Shown here in pieces: positions 7,871-15,700 of a stretch of DNA of 32,274 nucleotides. Position 1 is the stretch's first letter. The number at the start of each line of letters is the position of its first letter. The notes beneath the pieces were generated by a model, which ran no database searches, had not been told where the DNA came from, and was given only the letters and a program-made list of their open reading frames with translations. Position numbers and translations under genes: made by a program. Origin of the DNA: Thermoplasmata archaeon (GTDB lineage: Archaea > Thermoplasmatota > Thermoplasmata > Lutacidiplasmatales > UBA184); the NCBI GenBank assembly GCA_021826685.1, contig JAKAYT010000015.1, forward strand, positions 1-32,274. Reading direction: 5' to 3'.

Positions 7871-9529
7871 GTGCCGTCGCCCCCTCCGAAACTCCCGCTC
7901 ACCGAACGGTTCCGTCCGTCTCGACTCGACGAGCTCGCCGGGAATGCGCGGGCGCGGGCCGAGTTACGATCCTGGGCCGAGGGATGGAAGGGTACTTCCC
8001 CCCCTTCTCGCCGGGCCGCGATACTCGTCGGACCTCCGGGAGTCGGGAAGACGTCGGGAGCCATCGCGCTGGCTGGCGAGCTAGGATGGTCCCTCGTCGA
8101 GATGAATGCGTCCGATGCTCGGAACGCCGGCGCTATCGAGCGCGTGGCGGGCCGCGCCTCGCTCGCACGCTCGTTCGGCGCGGACGGACGCATGAGCGCC
8201 CACAGCCGAACGTTGATTCTCCTCGATGAGGCGGATTGCCTCAGCGGCCGTCTGGGCTCGGATGCTCGACCACCCCCCGTCCCGGTCGGGTTCCGGGAGT
8301 TCCTCCACGACCGATACGGGACGGTCGTCGCGCTCAACGAAGCGTGGGGGCTCGGAAGGGCCGGCCAGCCGCCCGCGTTCGAGGCGTGGGAGTCGATACC
8401 CAAGTTCCCGACACGCCAGCGGTGGACGACCCTCGCCGCTTCCCAGCAGGATATTCGCGACTGGCGAGGGATGGAGAAGAAGGTCGATCTTACCGATCGA
8501 GGGGGGCTCGGAGCGATCGCGCAGCTGGTGAGGGAGACGAGACAGCCAATGGTGCTCACCGTGAACGACGATCGAACGCTCTTCCGCTACTCCCCCGTCT
8601 TTCGCGCCAACGCGACCCGCATTCGATTCCAACCCGTGACCGACGCCGAGGTACGCCAGCTCTTGCGACGGATTGCCCGTCAGGAAGGGTTGGCGGTGGA
8701 CAGCCGCGCGATCGAGGCGATCGTGGCGAGGGTCCACGGCGATCTGAGAGCGGCGCTCAATGACCTGGATGCGATCTGGCCGCTGCCGCCCGGTCCCGCC
8801 CAGATATCGGTGCTCGGGCCGCGGGACCGTTCGGCGGACCTGGCAGCCCTTGTCGGAGAAGCGCTCGGCATGGCCCGCTACTATCGGAACGTGGAGGTTC
8901 AGGACCGCATCGATGTGACGCCCGACGAGCTCGAGCCGTGGATCGAAGAAAACCTTCCCAGGGCCGCCGTGGATCCCCTCCATCGGTCCGCGGGATTTGA
9001 CGAGCTCGCCTACGCGAACCTCTTGCTTGCCCGCGCCCGTCGGTATCGGGTCTATGGCCTGTGGAGTTCCGCTTCCGAAGTCATGACCGGCGGCGTCGGC
9101 CTCGCCGTGCGCGATACCCCCTTCCGACCGATCGAACCGGCCTTCCCTCAGTTCCTGGGAGAGATGGGACGCTCGAAGATGACCCGGGCGACGCGGGAGC
9201 AGGCTCTCGCGAAGTTGGGTCCCCTCGCCCACCTCTCGAGGCAGAAGCTCCGAGAAGGGGCCATCGACTTCTACGAAATGTCGTTCCGGCGCGCGATGTC
9301 GACCGCGACCGTCGATGCGGGATGGCGGAATCTCGGTCGAGAGATCGTCCGAGAGGCCGAGCTCTCCCCCGAGGAGGTCGCCTTCTTGGCGGCGGTGGAA
9401 CCCGATTTCTCCGGTGTGGAGGCGCTCTACGCCCCGCCCGAGGTCGACGGGCGGCCTTCGCACGCCACTCCCCCGTCTCCACCGAGCCGCTCATCTCCGT
9501 CCCAGCATCGCCTCTCCGACTTCGAATGA
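7871..9529 (+). CDS. rfcL: replication factor C large subunit with an internal insertion
   Basis: The large subunit of the clamp loader, which uses ATP to place PCNA on DNA. Visible parts are RFRPSRLDELAGN near the start, Walker A GPPGVGKT (54-61), Walker B LILLDEAD (115-122), the RGG motif (210-212), sensor 1 TVND (230-233), sensor 2 GDLRAALNDL (290-299), and a C-terminal helical collar. The last residues QHRLSDFE resemble a PCNA-interacting (PIP) box. In other archaeal RFC-L proteins the DEAD/DEVD box and the DRGG motif are separated by only a few residues. Here about 86 residues (about 123-208) lie between them, including YGTVVALNEAWG. The frame is open throughout and there are no intein splice-junction residues. 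The start is GTG at 7871, with a TATA-like GTTATCT 25 bases before. It overlaps the next gene by four bases. No small subunit gene is in the window. Confidence 0.93.
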   Translation: MPSPPPKLPLTERFRPSRLDELAGNARARAELRSWAEGWKGTSPPSRRAAILVGPPGVGKTSGAIALAGELGWSLVEMNASDARNAGAIERVAGRASLARSFGADGRMSAHSRTLILLDEADCLSGRLGSDARPPPVPVGFREFLHDRYGTVVALNEAWGLGRAGQPPAFEAWESIPKFPTRQRWTTLAASQQDIRDWRGMEKKVDLTDRGGLGAIAQLVRETRQPMVLTVNDDRTLFRYSPVFRANATRIRFQPVTDAEVRQLLRRIARQEGLAVDSRAIEAIVARVHGDLRAALNDLDAIWPLPPGPAQISVLGPRDRSADLAALVGEALGMARYYRNVEVQDRIDVTPDELEPWIEENLPRAAVDPLHRSAGFDELAYANLLLARARRYRVYGLWSSASEVMTGGVGLAVRDTPFRPIEPAFPQFLGEMGRSKMTRATREQALAKLGPLAHLSRQKLREGAIDFYEMSFRRAMSTATVDAGWRNLGREIVREAELSPEEVAFLAAVEPDFSGVEALYAPPEVDGRPSHATPPSPPSRSSPSQHRLSDFE

Positions 9530-10248
9530 GCGGAGCAACGATGCCCTCGAGCTCGGCGAGCGGGCGACCCAAGGCCGTGGTGTCGTGGAGCAGCGGGAAG
9601 GATTCCGCGTTCTCGCTCTACGAGGTGCGTCGTACGGGAGAACTCGACGTCGTCGGACTCCTCACAACCGTCACGGAGAGGTTTGCCCGGGTCTCGATGC
9701 ACGGGGTCCGGGAGTCGGTGCTCGAAGCCCAGGCGGTCGCGGCCGGACTCCCGCTCTACCGGGTCTCCATCCCGTCCCCGTGTCCGAACGAAGTGTACGA
9801 GGCCAAGATGGCCGACATGGTCCGGCGACTGAGGCTGGATGGAGTCACCCAAGTCGTATTCGGAGACCTCTATCTCGAGGATATACGCCGTTACCGGGAA
9901 CAGCATCTCGCCGGCACCGGTATCACGCCGGTATTCCCTTTGTGGGGGCGGCCCACCGAGGCGCTGGCCCGCACTATGATCCGGTCGGGGCTCCGCGCGA
10001 CGTTGGTCGCCGTCGATCCCCGCAAACTCCCGGCCCGGTTCGCGGGCCGCGCCTTCGACGAGTCGCTGCTCGCGGACCTTCCCGCCGGCACCGATCCGTG
10101 CGGCGAGAACGGGGAATTTCACACGTGCGTGACCGCCGGACCGATGTTCACCGCACCGTTGCGGGTCCACCCAGGGCCGGTCGTGGAACGGGATGGGTTC
10201 GTGTTCGCGGACGTGATCCCCGATGACGATGGGGAGAAGGGCGCCTAA
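9526..10248 (+). CDS. ATP-PPase, diphthine-ammonia ligase-like (COG2102/DUF71)
   Basis: A 240-residue adenine nucleotide alpha-hydrolase-type ATP pyrophosphatase. The PP-loop WSSGKDSAFSLYE is near residues 21-33. Later come MHGVRESVLEAQA, the family block FGDLYLEDIRRYRE and GENGEFHTCV, all characteristic of the group that includes Dph6, which amidates diphthine on translation factor 2. Bacterial and archaeal paralogues of unknown role share these motifs, so the diphthamide function is likely but not certain. The ATG at 9526 overlaps the rfcL stop (ATGA), so the two are co-transcribed. Another ATG at 9541 would remove five residues. The 3' end overlaps the convergent osmC stop by four bases. 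Confidence 0.82.
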   Translation: MSGATMPSSSASGRPKAVVSWSSGKDSAFSLYEVRRTGELDVVGLLTTVTERFARVSMHGVRESVLEAQAVAAGLPLYRVSIPSPCPNEVYEAKMADMVRRLRLDGVTQVVFGDLYLEDIRRYREQHLAGTGITPVFPLWGRPTEALARTMIRSGLRATLVAVDPRKLPARFAGRAFDESLLADLPAGTDPCGENGEFHTCVTAGPMFTAPLRVHPGPVVERDGFVFADVIPDDDGEKGA

Positions 10249-10682
10249 GCGAGCCGGGCGCTCACCGAGATCGCGACGTTGCCCTTGAGCGCCTGGGAGA
10301 CGGGGCAGCCTTCGCTCGCACCCTTCGCCGCCGCCTGGAACTGCTCGGGGGTGATCCCCGGGACATGCCCGACGACCGTGAGCTCCACCGTAGTGATCTT
10401 CCAGGCCTCGCCAATCTTGTCGAACGTCGCGACGGCCGTGACGTCGAGCTTCGTAGGAGGGTGCTGCTGCCGGCCCAGAGCCGCGGACAGCGCCATCGAA
10501 AAGCACGACGCGTGCGCCGCCGCCAAGAGCTCTTCCGGGCTGGTCTGGGTTCCCTGCTGTTCGGTACGCGCGGCCCAGCTAACGTTCACCGTAGGGAGAG
10601 CGCCCGGAGCCCCGTGAACGGTTCCATGTCCCTTGATCAGATCGCCTTCCCACACTGCTTGGGCCGTGCGTCTCGCGGTCAT
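10245..10682 (-). CDS. osmC: OsmC-family thiol peroxidase
   Basis: A 145-residue OsmC/Ohr-type protein that detoxifies organic hydroperoxides. Both redox cysteines are present: C60 in AAAHASCFSMALS and C126 in SEGCPVSQAL, together with the conserved Glu of SPEELLAAAHASC. Its N-terminal segment WEGDLIKGHG and length match the OsmC subgroup rather than Ohr. The ATG at 10682 lies 25 bases from the A/T box TAATTTAA at 10703-10710, so the transcript is probably leaderless. It is convergent with the ATP-PPase gene and divergent from a methyltransferase gene. Confidence 0.92.
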   Translation of the reverse strand: MTARRTAQAVWEGDLIKGHGTVHGAPGALPTVNVSWAARTEQQGTQTSPEELLAAAHASCFSMALSAALGRQQHPPTKLDVTAVATFDKIGEAWKITTVELTVVGHVPGITPEQFQAAAKGASEGCPVSQALKGNVAISVSARLA

Positions 10683-10700
10683 GGGTCATCCAACCCGGCC

Positions 10701-10710
10701 AGTAATTTAA
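10701..10710. promoter_or_regulatory. TATA box of osmC, possibly shared with methyltransferase gene
   Basis: AGTAATTTAA contains a near-palindromic TAATTTAA/TTAAATTA element. It is centred 25 bases upstream of the osmC ATG on the minus strand. It is the only clear A/T patch before the divergent methyltransferase gene. Confidence 0.5.
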
Positions 10711-10765
10711 CGTGAACCCGCCGCGAAAGCGGCGCAGGGCGGAACGCCTTTACCTGCTCGGAGCG

Positions 10766-11572
10766 ATGGCGGCGAACGCCGGGGGCCCACGGGCCCGAGG
10801 TTCACGTACGATGGCACCACGCTACAACGCACGAGCGCTGCGCACGAGTTGGGAACGCCAGCAGAACTCCCTCGTGATCGGCCGGGAGATGCGATTCAAT
10901 GTCCTGTTGACCGTGCTCAAGGCCGGAACGCGCGCGCGCGCCCGTATCCTGGACCTGGGTTGCGGCACCGGTGCGTTCAGCGAGCGGATCCTCCGGGAGC
11001 TTCCGGGGGCTCGCGTGTGGGGGGTCGACTACGACCCCGTCCTCTTGCGCATCGGCCGGGAGGGCCTTCGCGCGGACCGGCATCGCCTTACGTGGGTCGA
11101 GGCCGACCTGCGCTCCCGCACATGGACGCGGGCCTTGCCGAGAGGAAGGTGGGACGCCATCGTATCCACCACCGCGCTGCACTGGATCGAGCCCGCCCCG
11201 CTCTCCCGGCTTTATGGGACGGCCGCGCGCTTGTTGCGCCCGGGGGGGATCTTCCTCAACGGAGATACTCTTCCATTCGATCCTCCGAACGCGCGGCTTC
11301 GCCGGCTCATGCGCGCTCTGCGCCGGGAGCGCCGCGCTCGTAAGCAGGCCCCGGGAGTTCTCGACTGGGACGAGTGGTGGGCGCGTACCCGATCGATCCG
11401 GGAGCTCGCTCCGGAGTTCCGGGAACGCGACCGCCGCTACCCGAACCCCCACGGCGATGAACGCGTGAATCCGATCTCCTGGCACCTGCGGACGCTGCGC
11501 GCGAGGGGGTTCCGCGAGAGCGCGGTGGTCTGGCAGTATCTCTCAAACCGTGTCGTGATCGGGATCCGATAG
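10766..11572 (+). CDS. class I SAM-dependent methyltransferase
   Basis: A Rossmann-fold methyltransferase. With the ATG at 10766 it has 268 residues. The SAM-binding motif I ILDLGCGTGAF is at about 61-71, the acidic end of strand 2 is in VWGVDYDP, an acidic residue follows in VEADLRS, and WDAIVSTTALHWI is the motif IV region. The LHW and LLRPGG patterns resemble small-molecule methyltransferases of the UbiE/trans-aconitate type, but the substrate is unknown. The same frame extends upstream to GTG at 10712. That codon lies only two bases after the A/T box, too close to be transcribed from it, so I prefer an internal ATG (10766, or 10811 starting MAPRYNARAL). The N-terminus remains uncertain. 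Confidence 0.8.
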   Translation: MAANAGGPRARGSRTMAPRYNARALRTSWERQQNSLVIGREMRFNVLLTVLKAGTRARARILDLGCGTGAFSERILRELPGARVWGVDYDPVLLRIGREGLRADRHRLTWVEADLRSRTWTRALPRGRWDAIVSTTALHWIEPAPLSRLYGTAARLLRPGGIFLNGDTLPFDPPNARLRRLMRALRRERRARKQAPGVLDWDEWWARTRSIRELAPEFRERDRRYPNPHGDERVNPISWHLRTLRARGFRESAVVWQYLSNRVVIGIR

Positions 11573-11623
11573 CCGGCTCGGAATCGTTATCTCCGCAGGG
11601 CTTGCTCGGCCCGTCCTCGGGGC

Positions 11624-12259
11624 GTGCCGGTGAGCGACTTCACCTACTTTCTGATCGCGGCGGTGACGATCTTCGCTGTGGTGGACCCGATCGGTACCCT
11701 GCCGTTCTTCGCCGCCTTCACCATCGGATACGCCCCGGCCGATCGCCGAGTGGTCCTTCATCGGACGGTCCTCTTCTTCACCTCGATCCTAGTCGCCTTC
11801 GCCCTGGTGGGAAAGTTTCTCTTCGCGGCCTTCGGGTTCACGCTCTCCGCGTTCGAGATCGCCGGCGGCATACTGCTGTTCATCGTCGCGTACGACATGC
11901 TTCGAGGGGAGATCGGCCCGACGAAACTGACCGCCACCGACCGGGACGAAGCAATCCAGCGTCGAGACGAGATCTCGGTGTTCCCGCTCGCGATCCCGCT
12001 GCTCGCCGGCCCGGGGGCGATCTCCACCGTGATGATCTACGCCGGGAGCCCGAGCGCCGGCCCCCTCGGCGTCCTGGCCGCCGTCACCGGCGCCGTCTTC
12101 ACCGGCGCGGCCACCTTCATCATCTTCCGCTTCGGCCAAAAGATTTTGGACGTGCTGGGCCGCGTCGGGGTCATGGCCCTCACCCGAGTGCTTGGACTCC
12201 TGCTCGCCGCCGTCGCGGTGCAGTTCGTGATCACCGGGATCTTGGGCGTCGGCTTCTAG
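11624..12259 (+). CDS. MarC-family integral membrane protein
   Basis: A 211-residue membrane protein of the MarC/UPF0056 (YhgN-like) family. About six hydrophobic helices are visible. Family features are the early FAVVDPIGTLPFF (about 18-30), AFEIAGGILLFIVAYDML in the third helix and PLAIPLLAGPGAISTVM at the start of the fourth. The role of MarC proteins is unknown; early links to multiple antibiotic resistance were not upheld. GTG codons at 11624 and 11630 are both possible starts. A GTTATCT element at 11586-11592 lies upstream. Its 3' end overlaps the convergent DUF1684 gene by 29 bases. Confidence 0.88.
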   Translation: MPVSDFTYFLIAAVTIFAVVDPIGTLPFFAAFTIGYAPADRRVVLHRTVLFFTSILVAFALVGKFLFAAFGFTLSAFEIAGGILLFIVAYDMLRGEIGPTKLTATDRDEAIQRRDEISVFPLAIPLLAGPGAISTVMIYAGSPSAGPLGVLAAVTGAVFTGAATFIIFRFGQKILDVLGRVGVMALTRVLGLLLAAVAVQFVITGILGVGF

Positions 12260-12935
12260 TTCGCGTCAGGCGCTTCGGAACACGGGCACGCACGCGGGAC
12301 CCTCTCGTTGGGCTCGGGGAGGAGGGCGGACGGGACTTCGCCGGCACTCGGGCGCGAACTCGATCGAGTAAGAGCGCGTTCGGCGTGCGCGGGTTGCGGT
12401 CCGCCGCCCAGACCTTCTCTCCCGCGCGAATCGCTACCGGCAGATCGTTCTCGCTCGGGGGGAAGCCGCATTCGTAGGCATCCGTGTAGGCGCAGTACGG
12501 GTTGAAGGAACGGTTGAAGTCGAGCTCATACTCGTCGGATTCGTTGAGCTCGAGGGTGAGGTAGCGCCCTGGCCCATACGTTTCCTTCCCGCTCGACGCG
12601 TCGCGGAACGGCACGAAGACCGAGGTCCCGACCCCCTCGCCGGCGTGGTAGACCCGCAGCCGGCAGTCTCGGGAGCCCACGCGAAAGAGGAGGTCGCCGA
12701 TGTGCCGCATGACGGACTGACCGTCCCGATTCGTCCGAAGATACGATTCCTCCGGCACCTCGCGACGCTCGAGTCGCGCCGCGACTCGGAAGCGCCGGTT
12801 CGGAGGGAAGTACTTCAGCGGGTGGAAAGGGATACGCTCGGCGACGAACGGCGACTCGGGATGGCGGGCCATGAACTCGTCCTTCATCGCGCGCTCCTTG
12901 ACGAGCTCGCGTAGCCACCCTCGTTCGTCCGTCAT
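12231..12935 (-). CDS. DUF1684 family protein with basic C-terminal tail
   Basis: A 234-residue protein of the DUF1684 (COG3358) family, function unknown. Conserved pieces are FMARHPESPF near the start, FVPFRDASSGKETYGPGRYL in the middle, and DFNRSFNPYCAYTDAYECGFPPSENDLPV followed by IRAGEKVW. The family core appears to end around residue 175. The remaining 55 or so residues are rich in Arg, Pro and Ser and match nothing I know; they are coded partly over the end of marC. A CTTAAG box at 12959-12964 is about 27 bases before the ATG, so a leaderless transcript is likely. There is no signal peptide, so it should be cytoplasmic. Confidence 0.85.
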   Translation of the reverse strand: MTDERGWLRELVKERAMKDEFMARHPESPFVAERIPFHPLKYFPPNRRFRVAARLERREVPEESYLRTNRDGQSVMRHIGDLLFRVGSRDCRLRVYHAGEGVGTSVFVPFRDASSGKETYGPGRYLTLELNESDEYELDFNRSFNPYCAYTDAYECGFPPSENDLPVAIRAGEKVWAADRNPRTPNALLLDRVRARVPAKSRPPSSPSPTRGSRVRARVPKRLTRTRSRRPRSR

Positions 12936-12958
12936 CGGCGCTCCGACCCGGCGCGGGG

Positions 12959-12964
12959 CTTAAG
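12959..12964 (-). promoter_or_regulatory. TATA-like box of the DUF1684 gene
   Basis: CTTAAG is centred about 27 bases upstream of the ATG at 12935 on the minus strand, in GC-rich surroundings. Confidence 0.4.
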
Positions 12965-13005
12965 AGTTCTGCCGCGGCCCTCCTCGGAGGACCCGCGCAC
13001 GGGAC

Positions 13006-13368
13006 TCACATGTAGCCAAACTGACGCTTCGCGAAATCGCTCATCCGCTCGGGGGTCCACGGGGGATCCCAGACCATCTCGACGGTCGCCGAGTGGACGT
13101 GGGGGACCTTTTCGATCGCGGCTTTGATCTCTTCGGCAAGGATCCCGGCCACCGGGCATCCCGGCGCGGTGAGGGTCATGCGGAGCGTGACGTCGTCGTC
13201 CTTCCAGTCGAAGCCGTAGATGAGCCCAAGGTCGACGATGTTCATCGGGATCTCGGGATCGTAGATCTTCTTCAACTCGGCCGTCATGAGCACTTCGCGC
13301 TCGGAGTACTGCGACGGCGCCGCGTCGGGAGGACTGGGGCTATTCGGAGGGGGGACCGCCTCGGCCAT
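13006..13368 (-). CDS. MIP18/DUF59 family Fe-S assembly protein (SufT/PaaD-like)
   Basis: A 120-residue single-domain DUF59 protein. The family block KKIYDPEIPMNIVDLGLIYGF lies at about 33-53, followed by TLTAPGCPVAGIL with the conserved cysteine (C75) and WDPPWTPERMS near the end. Such proteins (SufT, PaaD, the MIP18 domain of the CIA system) help mature or deliver Fe-S clusters. The Pro/Ser-rich first 20 residues are probably unstructured, and an internal ATG at residue 28 is possible. ATATAT at 13391-13396 lies about 26 bases before the ATG at 13368, supporting the longer form as a leaderless product. It stands 7 kb from the suf genes but probably serves the same process. Confidence 0.88.
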   Translation of the reverse strand: MAEAVPPPNSPSPPDAAPSQYSEREVLMTAELKKIYDPEIPMNIVDLGLIYGFDWKDDDVTLRMTLTAPGCPVAGILAEEIKAAIEKVPHVHSATVEMVWDPPWTPERMSDFAKRQFGYM

Positions 13369-13390
13369 CGATGACCTAGGGGAGGGACCG

Positions 13391-13396
13391 ATATAT
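13391..13396 (-). promoter_or_regulatory. TATA box of the MIP18/DUF59 gene
   Basis: ATATAT is centred about 26 bases before the ATG at 13368 on the minus strand, matching leaderless spacing. Confidence 0.5.
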
Positions 13397-13442
13397 GGCC
13401 GTTCCGGGCCCCGTTACTCGGGGCTCAGTTCGCCCGCGAACC

Positions 13443-13449
13443 CTATTAG
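13443..13449 (+). promoter_or_regulatory. TATA-like box of mptA
   Basis: CTATTAG is centred 28 bases before the ATG at 13474. This supports that codon over the in-frame GTG at 13462. Confidence 0.4.
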
Positions 13450-13473
13450 CCGGGTGCACCCGTGGAGCGGGAG

Positions 13474-14379
13474 ATGCCGGACACCCACGCGCTGCCTCCC
13501 ACTCACGGCCGCTTCGACCTGCGGCGCGTCGGGATCGAAGGGATCCGAAAGCCCATCCATGTGCTGCGCGCGGGCCGCGACATCGTCCTGAGCACGGAGT
13601 TCTCCGTCGCGGTCGACCTCCCCGCATCGCGGAAAGGCTCGGACCTGTCGCGGAACGCCGAAATCCTGGCGGAGATCACGGAGCGCACGAGCCAACACCC
13701 GGTAGGGAGCCTTGAGGCGGCCTGCTCGCAGATCGCGCGGGAGCTGCTCGTTCGGCACCCTTCTGCTTCGGAGTCCCAGGTCGTCGCGAGCGCGGAGTAC
13801 TTCCTTCGGCAAGGGATCGCCCCCGGACGGGAGAGCTACGAGGACTTCCGGTTACTCGCCGAGAGCCGAGCGTCGCGCGCGAATGGCTCGGTTCGGATCG
13901 TGCGAAGCATCGGCGCCGAGGGGGTCGGCATGACGGCATGTCCGTGCGCCATGGAGAGCTGCCGGGAATTGCTTGTCCGGGAGTTCCCGGAGCTCGCAGA
14001 ACCCCGGTGGAAGGACCTTCCGATGATCTCGCACAATCAGCGTAACCGGACCCGACTCGAGCTGGAGGCGCCCGAAGGCGTCGACATCGAAGCCGACGAT
14101 CTGCTCGCAGCGATTGCGAGCGCTCAGTCCTCGCCCACCTTCGCCATCCTGAAGCGAGACGAAGAGGCCCAAGTCGTGCTGAACGCGCACCGGCGTCCGC
14201 GATTCGTGGAGGATGTCCTTCGGGAGCTCCTCGCGGGCCTCCCGGCTCGATTCCCGCACCTGCCGGACGAGGTCGAGGTACGTGCCGAGACGGTGAGCGA
14301 GGAGTCCATTCACAAGTACGACGTACGAGCCTCCCATCGGACGACCCTGGGAGAGCTACGACGGGCGACCGCGCTTTGA
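13474..14379 (+). CDS. mptA: GTP cyclohydrolase MptA (GCYH-IB/FolE2 family)
   Basis: Opens the imidazole ring of GTP to give a dihydroneopterin phosphate, the first step toward pterin cofactors. Related GCYH-IB enzymes also feed deazaguanine (archaeosine) synthesis. Family markers are GIRKPIHV (23-30), ERTSQHPVGSLE (70-81), the catalytic-region block GMTACPCAME (152-161), metal-site HNQRNR (187-192) and a late ESIHKYDVRASH. The length is about 301 residues, as in other archaeal MptA. I start at ATG 13474, which lies 28 bases after a CTATTAG box; GTG at 13462 would add four residues. The gene leads a tight plus-strand series; the first ABC permease begins 13 bases after its stop and is preceded by GGAG. 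Confidence 0.92.
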   Translation: MPDTHALPPTHGRFDLRRVGIEGIRKPIHVLRAGRDIVLSTEFSVAVDLPASRKGSDLSRNAEILAEITERTSQHPVGSLEAACSQIARELLVRHPSASESQVVASAEYFLRQGIAPGRESYEDFRLLAESRASRANGSVRIVRSIGAEGVGMTACPCAMESCRELLVREFPELAEPRWKDLPMISHNQRNRTRLELEAPEGVDIEADDLLAAIASAQSSPTFAILKRDEEAQVVLNAHRRPRFVEDVLRELLAGLPARFPHLPDEVEVRAETVSEESIHKYDVRASHRTTLGELRRATAL

Positions 14380-14392
14380 GCGGAGAAGGACG

Positions 14393-15700
14393 ATGCGCAC
14401 AGCTCTCGATGCCATTCGCCGCCGTCCCGGCCGCTCGGCGCTGACCGCCCTCGGGATTGGTCTCGCCACCGCCCTCGTGGTCGTGCTTCTCGCGGTATCC
14501 GCGGGAATCCAATCGAGCGCGACCTCGTTGGCCGCTCAGAGCGGGGTCGACCTCGTCGTCACGAGTGCCAACACCAGCCTATCCTCCGCGACGTTCCCGG
14601 TGATCAGCGGAGCGCACTCGCTCGCGTCCGGAATCCCGGCCAACGATACGAACGTCGAGACCGCGAACCCCTGGCTCGTCGAGAACATGAGCTTCGGCAA
14701 CGCCTCGGTGTGGGCGAAGGCCAATCAGTCGGCGAACGGCTCTTCGATCCCTTCGACCTGGGCGATCACCACCTCCTATACGATCGGCTGGATCCCTTCC
14801 GACAACGCCGGGATCGACGTACCCCCCATCTACTCCGGACCCGGATTCACGTATCCCGGCGACCCGCACTACGCGAACGGAACCTGGGCCGGTAACGTCA
14901 CGAACGAGATCGTCCTTGACCAGGGGCTCGCCGAGATCCTACACGTCAACCCGGGCCAGCTCGTCTGGGTGGGCGAAGGAACCCCCGGCGGTCCTTCCGA
15001 AGTCCAGGCATGGTACCAGTCCGCCACGCCATTCCGGGTGGTCGGGATCTCGGGACCGTTCTGGTTGATCCCGTCATCGCTGCTGGCGTTCACGTACCTT
15101 TCGCAGCTCCAATCGATGATCGGAGCCGGCACCCCGGCGAAGGATTACGCGAGCCTCGTCCTCGTGCATCTCTACGACAACTCGAACCCCGACGTGGACC
15201 GGGACCGCATCGAGGCCGCCTATCCCGGCCTCACCGTGTTTACCATCGGCGCGATCCTCGGCGCGGTCCAGGGGGTCGTGAATCTGTACCGGACCTTTGG
15301 CGACATCATCGCCGTCCTCGCGCTGGTCGTTGCCTCCCTCTTCACGACGACGGTGCTGTTGATGAGCGTCGATGACCGGTCGAACGAGATCGCCGTGCGC
15401 CGCGCGATTGGCATCCCCCGCTGGTCGGTCGGGGGGAGCGTCGTGGAGGAGTCCGTGTACTTAGGGCTGATTGGCTTGGCGATTGGACTTCCGTTGGCCT
15501 GGCTCGCCTCCTCCTTGCTGGACCTCGCGCTCGACCGATTCGTCCACGGTCTTCCCGCCGGGTTCACGTTCGTCTCCTTTCAGCCGTGGGTGATCGCCAC
15601 CGGCATCGGCGTCGTTCTCGCGATCGGCCTGGTCGCATCGATCGCGCCGGCCGCGCGCGCGGTCACGCTACCGATCGCCTCGGAGATCCGCGCCCCATGA
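14393..15700 (+). CDS. ABC transporter permease, FtsX/MacB type (first of two)
   Basis: A 435-residue permease with an N-terminal transmembrane helix (about 17-38), a long extracytoplasmic domain (about 40-290) and three C-terminal helices separated by DRSNEIAVRRAIGIPRWSV, the signature coupling region of FtsX/MacB-like subunits. The outer domain is rich in Ser, Thr and Asn and holds eight N-x-S/T sequons within about 110 residues, so it may be heavily glycosylated outside the membrane. Such systems export lipids, peptides or lipoproteins or drive extracellular proteins by mechanotransmission; the substrate is unknown here. The gene overlaps the second permease by four bases (ATGA). Confidence 0.85.
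   Translation: MRTALDAIRRRPGRSALTALGIGLATALVVVLLAVSAGIQSSATSLAAQSGVDLVVTSANTSLSSATFPVISGAHSLASGIPANDTNVETANPWLVENMSFGNASVWAKANQSANGSSIPSTWAITTSYTIGWIPSDNAGIDVPPIYSGPGFTYPGDPHYANGTWAGNVTNEIVLDQGLAEILHVNPGQLVWVGEGTPGGPSEVQAWYQSATPFRVVGISGPFWLIPSSLLAFTYLSQLQSMIGAGTPAKDYASLVLVHLYDNSNPDVDRDRIEAAYPGLTVFTIGAILGAVQGVVNLYRTFGDIIAVLALVVASLFTTTVLLMSVDDRSNEIAVRRAIGIPRWSVGGSVVEESVYLGLIGLAIGLPLAWLASSLLDLALDRFVHGLPAGFTFVSFQPWVIATGIGVVLAIGLVASIAPAARAVTLPIASEIRAP

Noticed and set aside
8237-8494. Intein or frameshift as explanation of the extra RFC-L segment
   Set aside because: There is no Cys/Ser at the upstream junction with intein blocks and no His-Asn plus Cys/Ser/Thr at the downstream end. The segment is too short for a usual intein, and the frame continues without interruption on both sides.
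8081-9463. A 460-codon open frame on the minus strand across rfcL
   Set aside because: Antisense shadow of a well-supported gene, with no domain or plausible promoter.
9061-9525. Upstream extension of the ATP-PPase frame into rfcL
   Set aside because: The extension is an Arg-rich shadow of rfcL. The ATG at 9526, overlapping the rfcL stop, gives a protein that begins just before the PP-loop domain.
15586-15696. Upstream extension of the second permease frame
   Set aside because: It lies inside the first permease gene and is Arg-rich. ATG 15697 gives a proper N-terminal membrane helix and the usual four-base overlap.
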